Shown here: positions 1 to 6,336 of the stretch, piece after piece
How positions within the stretch are numbered: position 1 is the first letter of the stretch
Layout of the letters: each line of letters starts with the position of its first letter
Source: Bacteroidota bacterium
GTDB lineage: Bacteria; Bacteroidota; Bacteroidia; Flavobacteriales_D; Sanyastnellaceae
NCBI GenBank assembly: GCA_027618855.1
Contig: JAQCID010000069.1
Location: 1 to 6,336 of the forward strand
DNA: 6,336 nt
Reading direction: 5' to 3'
Made by a program: the position numbers and the translations under genes
Notes under the pieces: generated by a model
Told to the model about the DNA's origin: nothing
Database searches by the model: none
What the model saw: the letters and a program-made list of their open reading frames with translations, nothing else

Positions 1-986
1 GCATATTTCGATCGATAGAAGTTTTTGATCTCTGTTTCGTTTTGAATCCACTTTACGATAGCAGACGCATATGGAATTAAATCTGCTCTATCAGGAGGCA
101 TGCCACTCATATTTATTCTATCCGCGAGCGTATTTCTGATTAGAATTTCCGCCAAATCATCGAATTTTTTCACATCGATGACGTCCGCACTTGGATGAAA
201 TTTAATCTTTTGTTTAGATTCATCACGATTCTTATCCTTCCCGGCATTCAATATGTTTTTAGATTCAGATTTGGTCAGAGAATAAAAAGTATCAAATGAC
301 CCACTCGAACCTATAAGTACAGAAGGATTGGTCTTCGAGAGAGAGAGCGCAAGTGGCGCGAGCATGTCATCAAGAAAGGGCTTCATTTTTTCATAAGCGT
401 CTTCGCCAAATCTGTCAGATATTTTAAATAGAGCCTGCAATCGCGCAACACCAACATTAAAACTTCTCGCCCAAACCACCTTCTGCCTATCCCAAATAAC
501 ACATTCTGTACTCCCCCCTCCGATATCCAATGTTAATACTGTTTCTCCTTCTGGAGGAGTATACGTGAGCTCAACACCTTCTTGAATCAGTGATGCTTCA
601 GTGGCACCAGAAATAATCTGCACTTGATAACCGTAACGATTTTGAACACTCTCCGTAAAAACCTTGCTGTTGGAAGCATCACGTAAGGCGCTCGTCGCAA
701 TCACGAAGACCTCATCGGTTTGGTAATTGCGAATGGCTTCGCGCATGACACCTATGGCATCAAGCCCTCTCGCAATCCTGTCAGGCCTAATCACCCCCTT
801 ATCTATCCCTCCTTTGCCTAATCTAACAGACAATCTAAGACTGAACACCTTGCTCCATGGCCTTAACCCCTTTTCTACATCTGGAATAACATCTACAATT
901 CTTAAATTAAATGTATTTGTTCCGCAATCAATCACGGCTACCCTTCTATACTTAACCTTATTATGTAAATCTTCCGTGGGATGCAT
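1..986 (-). CDS. Ppx/GppA-family phosphatase (exopolyphosphatase or pppGpp phosphohydrolase), C-terminus outside the window
   Basis: The frame is open for 328 codons from an ATG at 986 to the window edge. The family releases phosphate from polyphosphate or from the gamma position of pppGpp, using an ASKHA (actin/Hsp70-like) ATPase fold in the cytoplasm. Visible motifs are the phosphate-1 loop VIDCGTNTFNL (residues 18-28), IATSALRDA (96-104), SGATEA (126-131) with the conserved glutamate at 130, the phosphate-2 loop LDIGGGSTE (153-161), and GSSGSFDTF near residue 230. About 330 residues fits the short single-module form; the longer Ppx with an HD-like C-terminal half is not indicated. Only a short C-terminal piece appears to be missing. 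The start overlaps the permease stop by one base (TAATG), which supports translational coupling and the chosen ATG. Ppx and GppA activities cannot be told apart from sequence alone. Confidence 0.9.
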   Translation of the reverse strand, partial: MHPTEDLHNKVKYRRVAVIDCGTNTFNLRIVDVIPDVEKGLRPWSKVFSLRLSVRLGKGGIDKGVIRPDRIARGLDAIGVMREAIRNYQTDEVFVIATSALRDASNSKVFTESVQNRYGYQVQIISGATEASLIQEGVELTYTPPEGETVLTLDIGGGSTECVIWDRQKVVWARSFNVGVARLQALFKISDRFGEDAYEKMKPFLDDMLAPLALSLSKTNPSVLIGSSGSFDTFYSLTKSESKNILNAGKDKNRDESKQKIKFHPSADVIDVKKFDDLAEILIRNTLADRINMSGMPPDRADLIPYASAIVKWIQNETEIKNFYRSKY

Positions 987-2326
987 TACGTGTTTTTATA
1001 CATGAGCCAGCGAGCCATCTCTCTTAAGCTTGGCTTTTTTCCATACATTAAAATACCCGTTCTATATATTTTACCTGCCAACTTCACCATCAGAAGAACG
1101 GTCATGATCAGAATAATGGCGCTTATTGCAACATGCCACCACGGTACTCCGACACTAAGCTTCACCATCATTGTAATCGGAGATGTAAAAGGGAAGAAAG
1201 AACAAAATGTAGCAAGCGTACTGTCTGGGGATTCAATGATGAAAATGTTCACTACATAGCTAAACATCAAAGGTATCATTGCGGGCAAAAGTAAATATTG
1301 CGCATCGGACTCTTGTTCAACTGCAGCTCCTATTGCCGCGAACAGTGATGCGTAAAGTGCAAAGCCAGCCAAGTAGAAAAATGCGCACCATCCAAGCATC
1401 ATCCCCCAATTCACTTGAAGCAAAACCCCCAATTTCTCATTCGACTGAATAAAAGTCAGAAAGTCAGTTGCTCCTACTTGAGAGCCCTGCTCACCCATCA
1501 GTTTTAGGAGCAATCCTGATGTTTCAGCGTACGCTCCGAATCCCAAAAACAGAAGCCACGACAGAAGAGACCAAACCGCGATTTGAGTCAAACCCACGAG
1601 GCCTATGCCAGCAATTTTTGCGCCCATAAGATGTTCGGGCTTCACGACACTGATCACCACTTCTACAATTCTGTTGCTCTTCTCCTCTATCACGCCTCGC
1701 ATGACATGCATTCCGTATATCAGAATAAACATAAACATGAAGACTGAAAAGACAAATCCGATGACACTCTTATTCTCAATATTTCGATCTTCTGTGACAA
1801 TATTCTGTGTTACGAGGCCTATTTGAACTTTCAGTTTCTTATAGGTGTCATAATCAAGTGTGGATTCTGATTTTACTCTCAATCGTTCTATCGCCTCTCC
1901 CAAATCTCTTTTCACTGCTGACTGCACTTTCATCGGCGCAGGAGATTCATATTTCAAGAGTGCTTTTGCACTCTGCATAATCCCATCGTCGAGCTCGATC
2001 ATGGCAGTGAACTCACTCTCAAGAAACGCTTCTGTATCTAACGCCTTGCTTGCAAATCTATATTCCAGAAAGATTCTTTCTGGAAAACACTCTTGGCAAC
2101 TGGGCAACAAAACGTCTGCTTCACCTGGCATATTATACGTCAGTAGGTTGTTGTGATCTACGATCAGAACCTTTGAGTTCATCTCAGTGGATGACATCCC
2201 AATAAAGAGAATTGCTGCAACGACGCCTACCATTAAGAATGGCCCCAAAAGTGTGGAGATAATAAATGCGCGCTTTCTTACGCGTGTCTTATACTCTCTG
2301 CCTACAACTATCAACCAACGATTCAT
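986..2326 (-). CDS. ABC-2 type transporter permease (NatB/YhaP-like)
   Basis: This is a 446-residue inner-membrane permease, presumably partnered with the ATPase encoded just upstream to form an exporter. The layout is typical of the ABC-2 family: a short basic cytoplasmic N-terminus, TM1 at about 22-43, a large extracytoplasmic domain (about 44-187), then five hydrophobic segments at about 188-210, 238-264, 308-332, 343-364 and 396-415, and a basic C-terminal tail. The segment EEKSNRIVEVVISVVKPEHL (214-233) after TM2 matches the conserved cytoplasmic coupling motif of this group. The ATG overlaps the ATPase stop by four bases (ATGA), fixing the start and implying coupled translation. The extracytoplasmic domain has a CQEC pair (77-80). 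The substrate is unknown; NatAB-type relatives export sodium, but this sequence does not show that for this protein. Confidence 0.9.
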   Translation of the reverse strand: MNRWLIVVGREYKTRVRKRAFIISTLLGPFLMVGVVAAILFIGMSSTEMNSKVLIVDHNNLLTYNMPGEADVLLPSCQECFPERIFLEYRFASKALDTEAFLESEFTAMIELDDGIMQSAKALLKYESPAPMKVQSAVKRDLGEAIERLRVKSESTLDYDTYKKLKVQIGLVTQNIVTEDRNIENKSVIGFVFSVFMFMFILIYGMHVMRGVIEEKSNRIVEVVISVVKPEHLMGAKIAGIGLVGLTQIAVWSLLSWLLFLGFGAYAETSGLLLKLMGEQGSQVGATDFLTFIQSNEKLGVLLQVNWGMMLGWCAFFYLAGFALYASLFAAIGAAVEQESDAQYLLLPAMIPLMFSYVVNIFIIESPDSTLATFCSFFPFTSPITMMVKLSVGVPWWHVAISAIILIMTVLLMVKLAGKIYRTGILMYGKKPSLREMARWLMYKNT

Positions 2327-3270
2327 GATGGATCTGTATTTGAAACCGAATTCACTGCATGTAAGAAAACCTCATCCATATTCACGACTTTCGGAGTACA
2401 AGAAAGCACATCAACTTCTGAAGTAGCCCATTTAAGAAACTTTTCTATAGGAATAGACGGGGGAAGTCCCAGAACGACATCGTGAATATTGTCTCCAAGG
2501 CTTAATGCCTCATGTAAAATAGCCCCCGCACCTAATGCCGCAGTAAAACCTATGAGATTGCCGCGGAATTGAAGTTCAATTCTTCCGGCTCTTGCATTCT
2601 CCCTGAGCGCACTTACTTGCCCTTCGAGAATTTTCTTGCCGTTGTTAATCAAGGCGACATGATCGCATAACTCATCGACACTGGACATGTCATGTGTAGA
2701 AAGGAGAATCGTCGTGCCAAACTCATCTCTAAGCCTGTTTATTTCTGCACGTATTCTCGACGCGTTGATTGGATCAAAACCGCTCAAAGGTTCGTCGAGT
2801 ATCAGGAACTTGGGTTTGTGCAGTACGGCAACGATAAATTGAATCTTCTGCGCCATGCCCTTACTCAAATCAGCCACCTCTTTGTCCCACCATCCATCTA
2901 CTTCCAAACGCTCAAACCAGTCTGTCAATTCTATCTCAGCTTCTTTTTTCCCCATACCTCTCAGCCTGGCGAAATACATGGCTTGTTCTCCTACCCGCAT
3001 ATTTTTATACAACCCCCTCTCCTCTGGCAAATATCCTAGAGAACTGATATGCTCCGATGACATCGCTTCTCCGAAAAAAGAAATAGAACCTTGGTCAGGG
3101 GCCGTTATCCCAGCTACCATTCGAATGAGTGTCGTCTTACCCGCTCCGTTTGGTCCCAACAGACCAAAAATACTCCCTTGAGGAACTTCTAAACTCACGC
3201 CATCTAATGCGATGTGAGTACCATATCGTTTCGATACATCAAATAATTCAAGAGAAGGAGTATCGTTCAT
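2323..3270 (-). CDS. ABC transporter ATP-binding protein (NatA/YhaQ-like)
   Basis: This 315-residue protein is a single nucleotide-binding domain with a C-terminal extension. Motifs in order: Walker A GPNGAGKT (39-46); [10 protein letters not shown] (79-88) in the Q-loop region, typical of the NatA/YhaQ group; ABC signature in the variant form LSKGM (135-139) instead of LSGGQ; Walker B LILDE (156-160) with the catalytic glutamate; D-loop SGFD (163-166); switch histidine in STHD (H193). All catalytic residues are present, so it should be active. The extension from about residue 225 is the accessory domain common in this subfamily. It overlaps dnaJ upstream and the permease downstream by four bases each (ATGA), placing it inside the chaperone operon. 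It presumably energises the adjacent permease; the substrate cannot be read from sequence. Confidence 0.94.
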   Translation of the reverse strand: MNDTPSLELFDVSKRYGTHIALDGVSLEVPQGSIFGLLGPNGAGKTTLIRMVAGITAPDQGSISFFGEAMSSEHISSLGYLPEERGLYKNMRVGEQAMYFARLRGMGKKEAEIELTDWFERLEVDGWWDKEVADLSKGMAQKIQFIVAVLHKPKFLILDEPLSGFDPINASRIRAEINRLRDEFGTTILLSTHDMSSVDELCDHVALINNGKKILEGQVSALRENARAGRIELQFRGNLIGFTAALGAGAILHEALSLGDNIHDVVLGLPPSIPIEKFLKWATSEVDVLSCTPKVVNMDEVFLHAVNSVSNTDPS

Positions 3271-4391
3271 GAAAATAAATCGGTGACTTTGTCAAAAAAT
3301 CCACGTTCACCGTGGCCTGTTTCAGGTTGAAAGTTCGAAGATTCCTTGAGATTATCTAAAGTCGTACGCTCTTCTTTTGTGAGGGTCTTGGGGGTCCAAA
3401 TATTAATGTTCACCAACAAATCGCCATTTCCATATGAATCAACAGAAGGAAGACCTTTCCCCCTTAGTCTGACAAGCTTGCCACTTTGAGTACCCGCTTC
3501 GATTTTAATCTTCGCTTTCCCATTCAGTAAAGGGACTTGTGTTGAAGAACCCAAACACGCATCAATAAAACTGATGTATAAATCGTGGTGCAGATTTTTA
3601 CCGTTTCTTTGAAACTCCTTGTGCGAAATCTCTTCGACAACGACCAACAAATCTCCAGCTACGCCACCTATCGGCGCGCCGTTCCCTTCTCCACGAACAT
3701 TGAGCTGCATTCCATTCTCAACACCACTGGGAATATCTATGGTCACGACTTCCTCTTCTCTTTTCATTCCCCACTCATCTGTGCCAGAAGGTTTTGATGA
3801 AATAGAGAAACCTGACCCATTGCAAGAAGGGCAGGTAGACGAAGTTTGCATTGCACCTAAAATTGTATTTGTCACTCTGCGTACCTGACCTGTGCCATTG
3901 CACTGAGAACAGTCAGAGTGTTCCACGCCAGAAGCCTGCTTCTGCTTTGCCACTTTTATTTTCTTCTTGACACCTGACGCAATCTCCTCTAAAGTAAGCT
4001 TCACTTTTATTCTCAGATCCGCTCCCTTCATCCTTCTTCTACGTCCTCCACCGCCGCCACCGAAGCCGCCAAAACCACCACCACCTCCTCCGAAAACATC
4101 TCCAAATTGACTGAAGATATCCTCCATATTCATGTGCTGTCCGCCACCGCCGCCACCACCTGCGCCTCTCATCCCAGCATGTCCAAACCTATCGTATTGC
4201 TGTTTCTTAGTGTCGTCACTTAGAATTTCGTACGCCTCTGCTGCCTCCTTAAACTTATCCTCTGCAACATCATCATTCGGATTTTTGTCTGGATGATACT
4301 TAAGGGCAAGCTTCCTGTATGCCTTCTTAACTTCTGTAGCTGAAGCTGATTTACTCAGCCCCAAAATGTCATAATAATCTCGTTTCGCCAT
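3267..4391 (-). CDS. dnaJ: Chaperone DnaJ (Hsp40), variant with only two CxxCxGxG motifs
   Basis: This co-chaperone delivers unfolded clients to DnaK and stimulates its ATPase. The 374-residue protein has an N-terminal J domain (about 4-68) with the essential HPD at 33-35, a Gly/Phe-rich linker (about 75-118) with long glycine runs and ending in RRRR, a shortened zinc-binding region, the two C-terminal beta-sandwich domains (from about 212), and a short tail. Canonical DnaJ has four CxxCxGxG motifs; here only CSQCNGTG (161-168) and CPSCNGSG (187-194) remain. Their spacing and the intervening [11 protein letters not shown] identify them as motifs 2 and 3, which form zinc centre II. The places of motifs 1 and 4 (about 148-158 and 199-210) hold no cysteine. 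The architecture otherwise separates it from CbpA, which lacks the zinc domain entirely. It lies 15 nt after grpE; the weak leader (CTAGAAAAA) lacks a Shine-Dalgarno sequence. Confidence 0.96.
   Translation of the reverse strand: MAKRDYYDILGLSKSASATEVKKAYRKLALKYHPDKNPNDDVAEDKFKEAAEAYEILSDDTKKQQYDRFGHAGMRGAGGGGGGGQHMNMEDIFSQFGDVFGGGGGGFGGFGGGGGGRRRRMKGADLRIKVKLTLEEIASGVKKKIKVAKQKQASGVEHSDCSQCNGTGQVRRVTNTILGAMQTSSTCPSCNGSGFSISSKPSGTDEWGMKREEEVVTIDIPSGVENGMQLNVRGEGNGAPIGGVAGDLLVVVEEISHKEFQRNGKNLHHDLYISFIDACLGSSTQVPLLNGKAKIKIEAGTQSGKLVRLRGKGLPSVDSYGNGDLLVNINIWTPKTLTKEERTTLDNLKESSNFQPETGHGERGFFDKVTDLFS
4044..4160 (-). repeat. Low-complexity glycine-codon tracts of the DnaJ G/F linker
   Basis: Two stretches of GGN-type codons (4044-4091 and 4140-4160) encode glycine runs, about residues 101-116 and 78-84 of DnaJ. 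They are locally much richer in G+C than the surroundings. This is expected for the flexible G/F region that helps control DnaK binding, but such tracts are prone to length change by slippage. Confidence 0.7.
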
Positions 4392-4406
4392 TTTTTCTAG
4401 TACAAA

Positions 4407-5012
4407 TTATTGACCAATCACCACTTTTGCATACCTCAAAACCTTATCACCTAAGATGTATCCATTCTCAACTACATCCACTACTTTCCCTTTCAATTTA
4501 GAAGAAGGAGCAGGAATATTTGTGATTGCTTCATGAAAATCGACGTTAAAATCATCGCCTGATTTAACTTCCATAAGCTTCAACCCTTTGGATGACAGCG
4601 TAGATTCTAACTTTGTATGTATCAACGCCATGCCCTCCTTTATTACTTGAATATCATCGTTCCCGTTTGCCTTTGCTCTCGTAAAATCGTCAAGGAGAGG
4701 CAACATTGTCACTATTACATCTTGTGAGGCAGTTCGAATTAAATCTACTCTTTCACGCATCGTTCTTTTTCGAAAATTATCGAATTCAGCATACAGTCTC
4801 AGGTATTTTTCTTGGTAATCGACTACCTCTTCTACAGGCTCAGACTCTGTCACTTCCTGGTTGTTTTCTAATTTGCATTGACAATCTGGACCGCATCTGC
4901 AATCTGGACCGCATGTGCAATCTGGACCACATGTGCAATCTTCAGAACCAGTCTCTGCTGTAGTATTTTGTTCGTCCACCTTTTTTTCTGCGGTTTTATT
5001 TTGATCGTCCAT
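4407..5012 (-). CDS. grpE: GrpE nucleotide exchange factor with a cysteine-rich N-terminal tail
   Basis: GrpE promotes ADP release from DnaK and so resets the chaperone cycle in the cytoplasm. From the ATG at 5012 the protein has 201 residues: a polar tail (1-25), a cysteine-rich repeat (26-46), an acidic linker, the long dimerising helix beginning near YQEKYLRLYAEFDNFRKRT (66-84), a four-helix-bundle segment including MLPLLDDF, and the C-terminal beta-domain with FHEAI and the ending VENGYILGDKVLRYAKVVIG. The core is canonical. The odd part is the tail, which has eight cysteines as C-x-C-G-P-D repeats, unlike ordinary GrpE. An in-frame TTG at 5057 would add 15 residues, but those codons are the sigma-54 promoter itself and lie upstream of the predicted transcript start, so the ATG is preferred. 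AAGGA sits only two bases before the ATG, too close for a normal Shine-Dalgarno. First gene of the predicted operon. Confidence 0.94.
   Translation of the reverse strand: MDDQNKTAEKKVDEQNTTAETGSEDCTCGPDCTCGPDCRCGPDCQCKLENNQEVTESEPVEEVVDYQEKYLRLYAEFDNFRKRTMRERVDLIRTASQDVIVTMLPLLDDFTRAKANGNDDIQVIKEGMALIHTKLESTLSSKGLKLMEVKSGDDFNVDFHEAITNIPAPSSKLKGKVVDVVENGYILGDKVLRYAKVVIGQ
4875..4937 (-). repeat. 18-bp coding tandem repeat (C-x-C-G-P-D units) in grpE
   Basis: Three full 18-bp units plus a partial fourth encode C-T-C-G-P-D, C-T-C-G-P-D, C-R-C-G-P-D and C-Q-C. On the coding strand each unit reads TGC AnA TGY GGT CCA GAT with very few differences, so the copies are close at the DNA level and not only in protein. 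That suggests recent duplication or replication slippage. The spacing of eight cysteines as four CxC pairs resembles metallothionein-like metal-binding sequences. Confidence 0.9.
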
Positions 5013-5040
5013 CGTCCTTAATTGTTTGGTCAAAAGACTT

Positions 5041-5057
5041 TGCAAAGTAAGTGCCAA
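5041..5057 (-). promoter_or_regulatory. Sigma-54 (RpoN) -24/-12 promoter of the grpE-dnaJ operon
   Basis: The minus strand reads TTGGCAC-TTACT-TTGCA. This matches the sigma-54 consensus TGGCAC-N5-TTGCW at every key base, with the GG (5055-5054) and GC (5043-5042) separated by the required ten bases. The predicted transcript start is near 5030, giving a leader of about 18 nt before the grpE ATG at 5012. Sigma-54 promoters need an AAA+ activator bound upstream, and dyad sites are present there. No sigma-32-type or CIRCE heat-shock element was seen in the gap. Confidence 0.82.
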
Positions 5058-5080
5058 TTTAGTGAACCTTGATTAAACAG

Positions 5081-5122
5081 GACAGCCTGTCAGGCTGCGC
5101 GTTGCAAACCGACAGGCTGTCG
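5081..5122. promoter_or_regulatory. Paired dyad sites upstream of the sigma-54 promoter (candidate activator-binding site)
   Basis: Two odd-length palindromes, CGACAG-G-CTGTCG (5110-5122) and GACAG-C-CTGTC (5081-5091), share arms and are spaced exactly 30 bp start to start, about three helical turns. The second overlaps a larger dyad, CAGCCTG-T-CAGGCTG (5083-5097). Relative to the predicted start near 5030 their centres lie at about -86 and -56 to -60. This is a plausible position for an enhancer-binding protein. The 11-base arms could also pair as one long hairpin, but no T-tract follows on the minus strand, so a terminator is less likely. Confidence 0.6.
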
Positions 5123-5148
5123 TGCCAAACATTGTGTTTACAAGCGAT

Positions 5149-5760
5149 TTACTTTAAGCTCTTCACATGTTTGTCTATGTGACGATGGAGTTCAAACCCG
5201 CGCAAATTTTTCGCAACAATGACGCCATCCTCATCTACAAGAAAACTCATCGGAATGGAACTCACGCCATACATAGCAGCAGCTTCATTGTTCCATTTTT
5301 TCAAATCGCTCACGTGATAATCCCACAATAAATTGTCTTTTTTGATCGCAGCCTCCCATAAAGGTATTTTACTATCTAATGACACCGAGTAAATTTCAAA
5401 TCCATCTGCGTTCTTAAACTTTGCTTTGCGATACTTCTCATAGGCCTTCACCACGTTTACATTCTCCCTTCTACATGGACCGCACCAAGACGCCCAGAAA
5501 TCTATCAGGACAATACTCCCTCTCAAGTCGCTCAACTCCTTACCCTTGGGGTTGTTCATAATGATGTTTGGAGCCTCATCACCAATATTCACACCCACAA
5601 GACCTGTTGGAACGACCTCAAAAGATCCATTCACCTCCGAATTGCTTGCAGATGTAGAGAAAGATGAAGCACCTACAACTCCCGTGAATGCCACAACTAC
5701 CACGCCTACTACTATCATTGCTGATTTAAAAATCATGATTCTTTTCTTTCGTTGATTCAT
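5149..5760 (-). CDS. Exported TlpA-like thioredoxin-fold protein
   Basis: A 203-residue thiol-disulfide oxidoreductase of the TlpA/ResA/AhpC-TSA type, likely acting in the periplasm to reduce or rearrange disulfides. From the ATG at 5760 it has a basic N-terminus (NQRKKR), a hydrophobic stretch (about 9-30) that is a signal peptide or membrane anchor, a polar linker, then the thioredoxin fold: the IGDEAPN entry motif (59-65), SIVLIDFWASWCGPC with the redox cysteines at 83 and 86, and the cis-proline loop SSIPMSFLVDEDG (158-170). There is no lipobox cysteine. An in-frame TTG at 5796 would extend the protein into the end of murA and push the basic residues inward, so the ATG is preferred. It begins 28 nt after the murA stop and is probably co-transcribed with it. 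The substrate is unknown. Confidence 0.88.
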   Translation of the reverse strand: MNQRKKRIMIFKSAMIVVGVVVVAFTGVVGASSFSTSASNSEVNGSFEVVPTGLVGVNIGDEAPNIIMNNPKGKELSDLRGSIVLIDFWASWCGPCRRENVNVVKAYEKYRKAKFKNADGFEIYSVSLDSKIPLWEAAIKKDNLLWDYHVSDLKKWNNEAAAMYGVSSIPMSFLVDEDGVIVAKNLRGFELHRHIDKHVKSLK

Positions 5761-5788
5761 TTTAGTTGATTTCAAAGATATCCATAGG

Positions 5789-6336
5789 TTAATCAATTCG
5801 TGTGATGTGTGCTCCCAATTTTCTTAAACGGGCATCAATATTTTGATATCCTCTGTCAATTTGACCAATGTTATGTATGACAGATGTACCCTCTGCTGAT
5901 AGCGCTGCGATAAGCAGAGACACCCCTGCACGTATGTCCGGAGAAGTCATGGTCACAGCTCGAAGTGGGCTTGTGTGATTCAATCCGTTCACTGTTGCAC
6001 GGTGAGGGTCGCAAAGGATAATTTGGGCCCCCATATCTATGAGTTTGTCCACAAAAAAGAGGCGGCTCTCAAACATCTTCTGATGAATTAAAACAGACCC
6101 TTTGGCCTGCGTAGCCATCACGAGGACAATACTCAATAAGTCTGGCGTAAACCCTGGCCATGGAGCATCCGAAACAGTCAAAATAGAACCGTCAATGTAT
6201 TTGTCTATTTCATACGAGTCTTGAGCAGGAATGAAGATGTCATCTCCTCTTCTCTCGAGTTTCACGCCCATTCTTTTGAAGATTCTCGGAATCACTCCAA
6301 GTTCATCGTACTTCACATCTTTAATCGTAAGTTCTG
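5789..6336 (-). CDS. murA: UDP-N-acetylglucosamine 1-carboxyvinyltransferase MurA, C-terminal part
   Basis: MurA transfers enolpyruvate from PEP to UDP-GlcNAc, the first committed step of peptidoglycan synthesis, in the cytoplasm. Only about 182 C-terminal residues are in the window; the frame stays open to the edge, so the 5' end lies beyond it and a GTG at 6316 is internal, not a start. Conserved features are APWPGFTPD (active-site loop equivalent to the one bearing Asp305 in the E. coli enzyme; the aspartate codon is at 6140-6142), MFESRLFFVDKLIDMGA, the DIRAG motif, and the C-terminal IDRGYQNIDARLRKLGA. The N-terminal catalytic loop with the fosfomycin-target cysteine is not visible. TPD in place of the proteobacterial PTD order is a form I associate with Bacteroidota. 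Confidence 0.96.
   Translation of the reverse strand, partial: ELTIKDVKYDELGVIPRIFKRMGVKLERRGDDIFIPAQDSYEIDKYIDGSILTVSDAPWPGFTPDLLSIVLVMATQAKGSVLIHQKMFESRLFFVDKLIDMGAQIILCDPHRATVNGLNHTSPLRAVTMTSPDIRAGVSLLIAALSAEGTSVIHNIGQIDRGYQNIDARLRKLGAHITRID

Noticed and set aside
727..1259. Two plus-strand open frames (727-1005 and 981-1259)
   Set aside because: They lie antisense to the clear Ppx/GppA and permease genes, and their translations show no recognisable family motifs.
3757..3950. A frameshift or sequencing error hiding the missing DnaJ zinc motifs
   Set aside because: The frame is continuous and well conserved on both sides. Reading the region of motif 1 in the other two frames gives no CxxC, so the absence looks genuine.
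4875..4937. Short tandem repeat as a CRISPR or non-coding repeat
   Set aside because: The period is 18 bp with no spacers, stays in the grpE frame and encodes regular C-x-C-G-P-D units, so it is a coding repeat.
5081..5121. 11-bp inverted repeat as a rho-independent terminator of the murA-tlpA transcript
   Set aside because: The 19-nt loop is long and no T-run follows on the minus strand. The arms are themselves dyads just upstream of a sigma-54 promoter, which fits an operator better. Some termination role is not excluded.
5121..5128. A second TTGGCACG (-24-like) on the minus strand
   Set aside because: No TTGC lies at the required spacing downstream, so it is only a half-match, overlapping the first dyad.
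5013..5148. CIRCE (HrcA operator) or sigma-32-type promoter for grpE
   Set aside because: No TTAGCACTC-N9-GAGTGCTAA and no CTTGAA/CCCCAT pair is visible in the gap.
1605..5755. Other plus-strand open frames antisense to the permease, ATPase, dnaJ, grpE and tlpA genes
   Set aside because: Each is contained in or overlaps a well-supported minus-strand gene and has no domain or conserved motif; they are reading-frame shadows.
5773..5780. TATCTTTG upstream of the tlpA ATG, resembling the Bacteroidota TAnnTTTG -7 element
   Set aside because: No matching TTTG -33 element was seen at 19-21 bp, and the transcript start would fall only a few bases before the ATG. The gene probably reads from the murA transcript.

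Overview
The window looks like chromosomal core sequence from a Bacteroidota (Bacteroidetes) bacterium. The evidence is the gene families, the MurA active-site loop reading PGFTPD, the style of the GrpE, DnaJ and ABC exporter proteins, the near absence of Shine-Dalgarno sequences, and a base composition that looks only moderately AT-rich. All seven genes lie on the minus strand, so transcription runs from high to low coordinates. There is no mobile element, tRNA, rRNA or CRISPR array.

In transcription order: (1) the C-terminal part of murA (peptidoglycan precursor synthesis; its 5' end is outside the window); (2) 28 nt later, an exported TlpA-like thioredoxin with a WCGPC active site; (3) a 136-nt regulatory gap, the only real intergenic region, with two dyad sites followed by a near-perfect sigma-54 (-24/-12) promoter; (4) grpE; (5) dnaJ, 15 nt later; (6) an ABC transporter ATPase; (7) its ABC-2 type permease; (8) a Ppx/GppA-family phosphatase that runs off the low end of the window, probably lacking only a short C-terminal piece. 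From dnaJ onward the genes overlap by 4, 4 and 1 nt (ATGA, ATGA, TAATG), so items 4-8 look like one translationally coupled operon driven from the sigma-54 promoter.

GrpE (nucleotide exchange factor) and DnaJ (J-domain co-chaperone) serve DnaK, which is not in the window. The ABC pair is a NatAB/YhaQP-like exporter of unknown substrate. The phosphatase would act on polyphosphate or on the ppGpp precursor. The arrangement suggests a stress-response unit joining protein folding, envelope export and polyphosphate or alarmone turnover, but this is inference.

The most unusual points are: (a) GrpE carries an eight-cysteine, metallothionein-like C-x-C-G-P-D tandem repeat in its N-terminal tail; (b) the partner DnaJ keeps only two of the usual four CxxCxGxG motifs, namely those forming zinc centre II; (c) the chaperone operon has a sigma-54 promoter with upstream dyads, and an automatic TTG start call for grpE would translate straight through that promoter.
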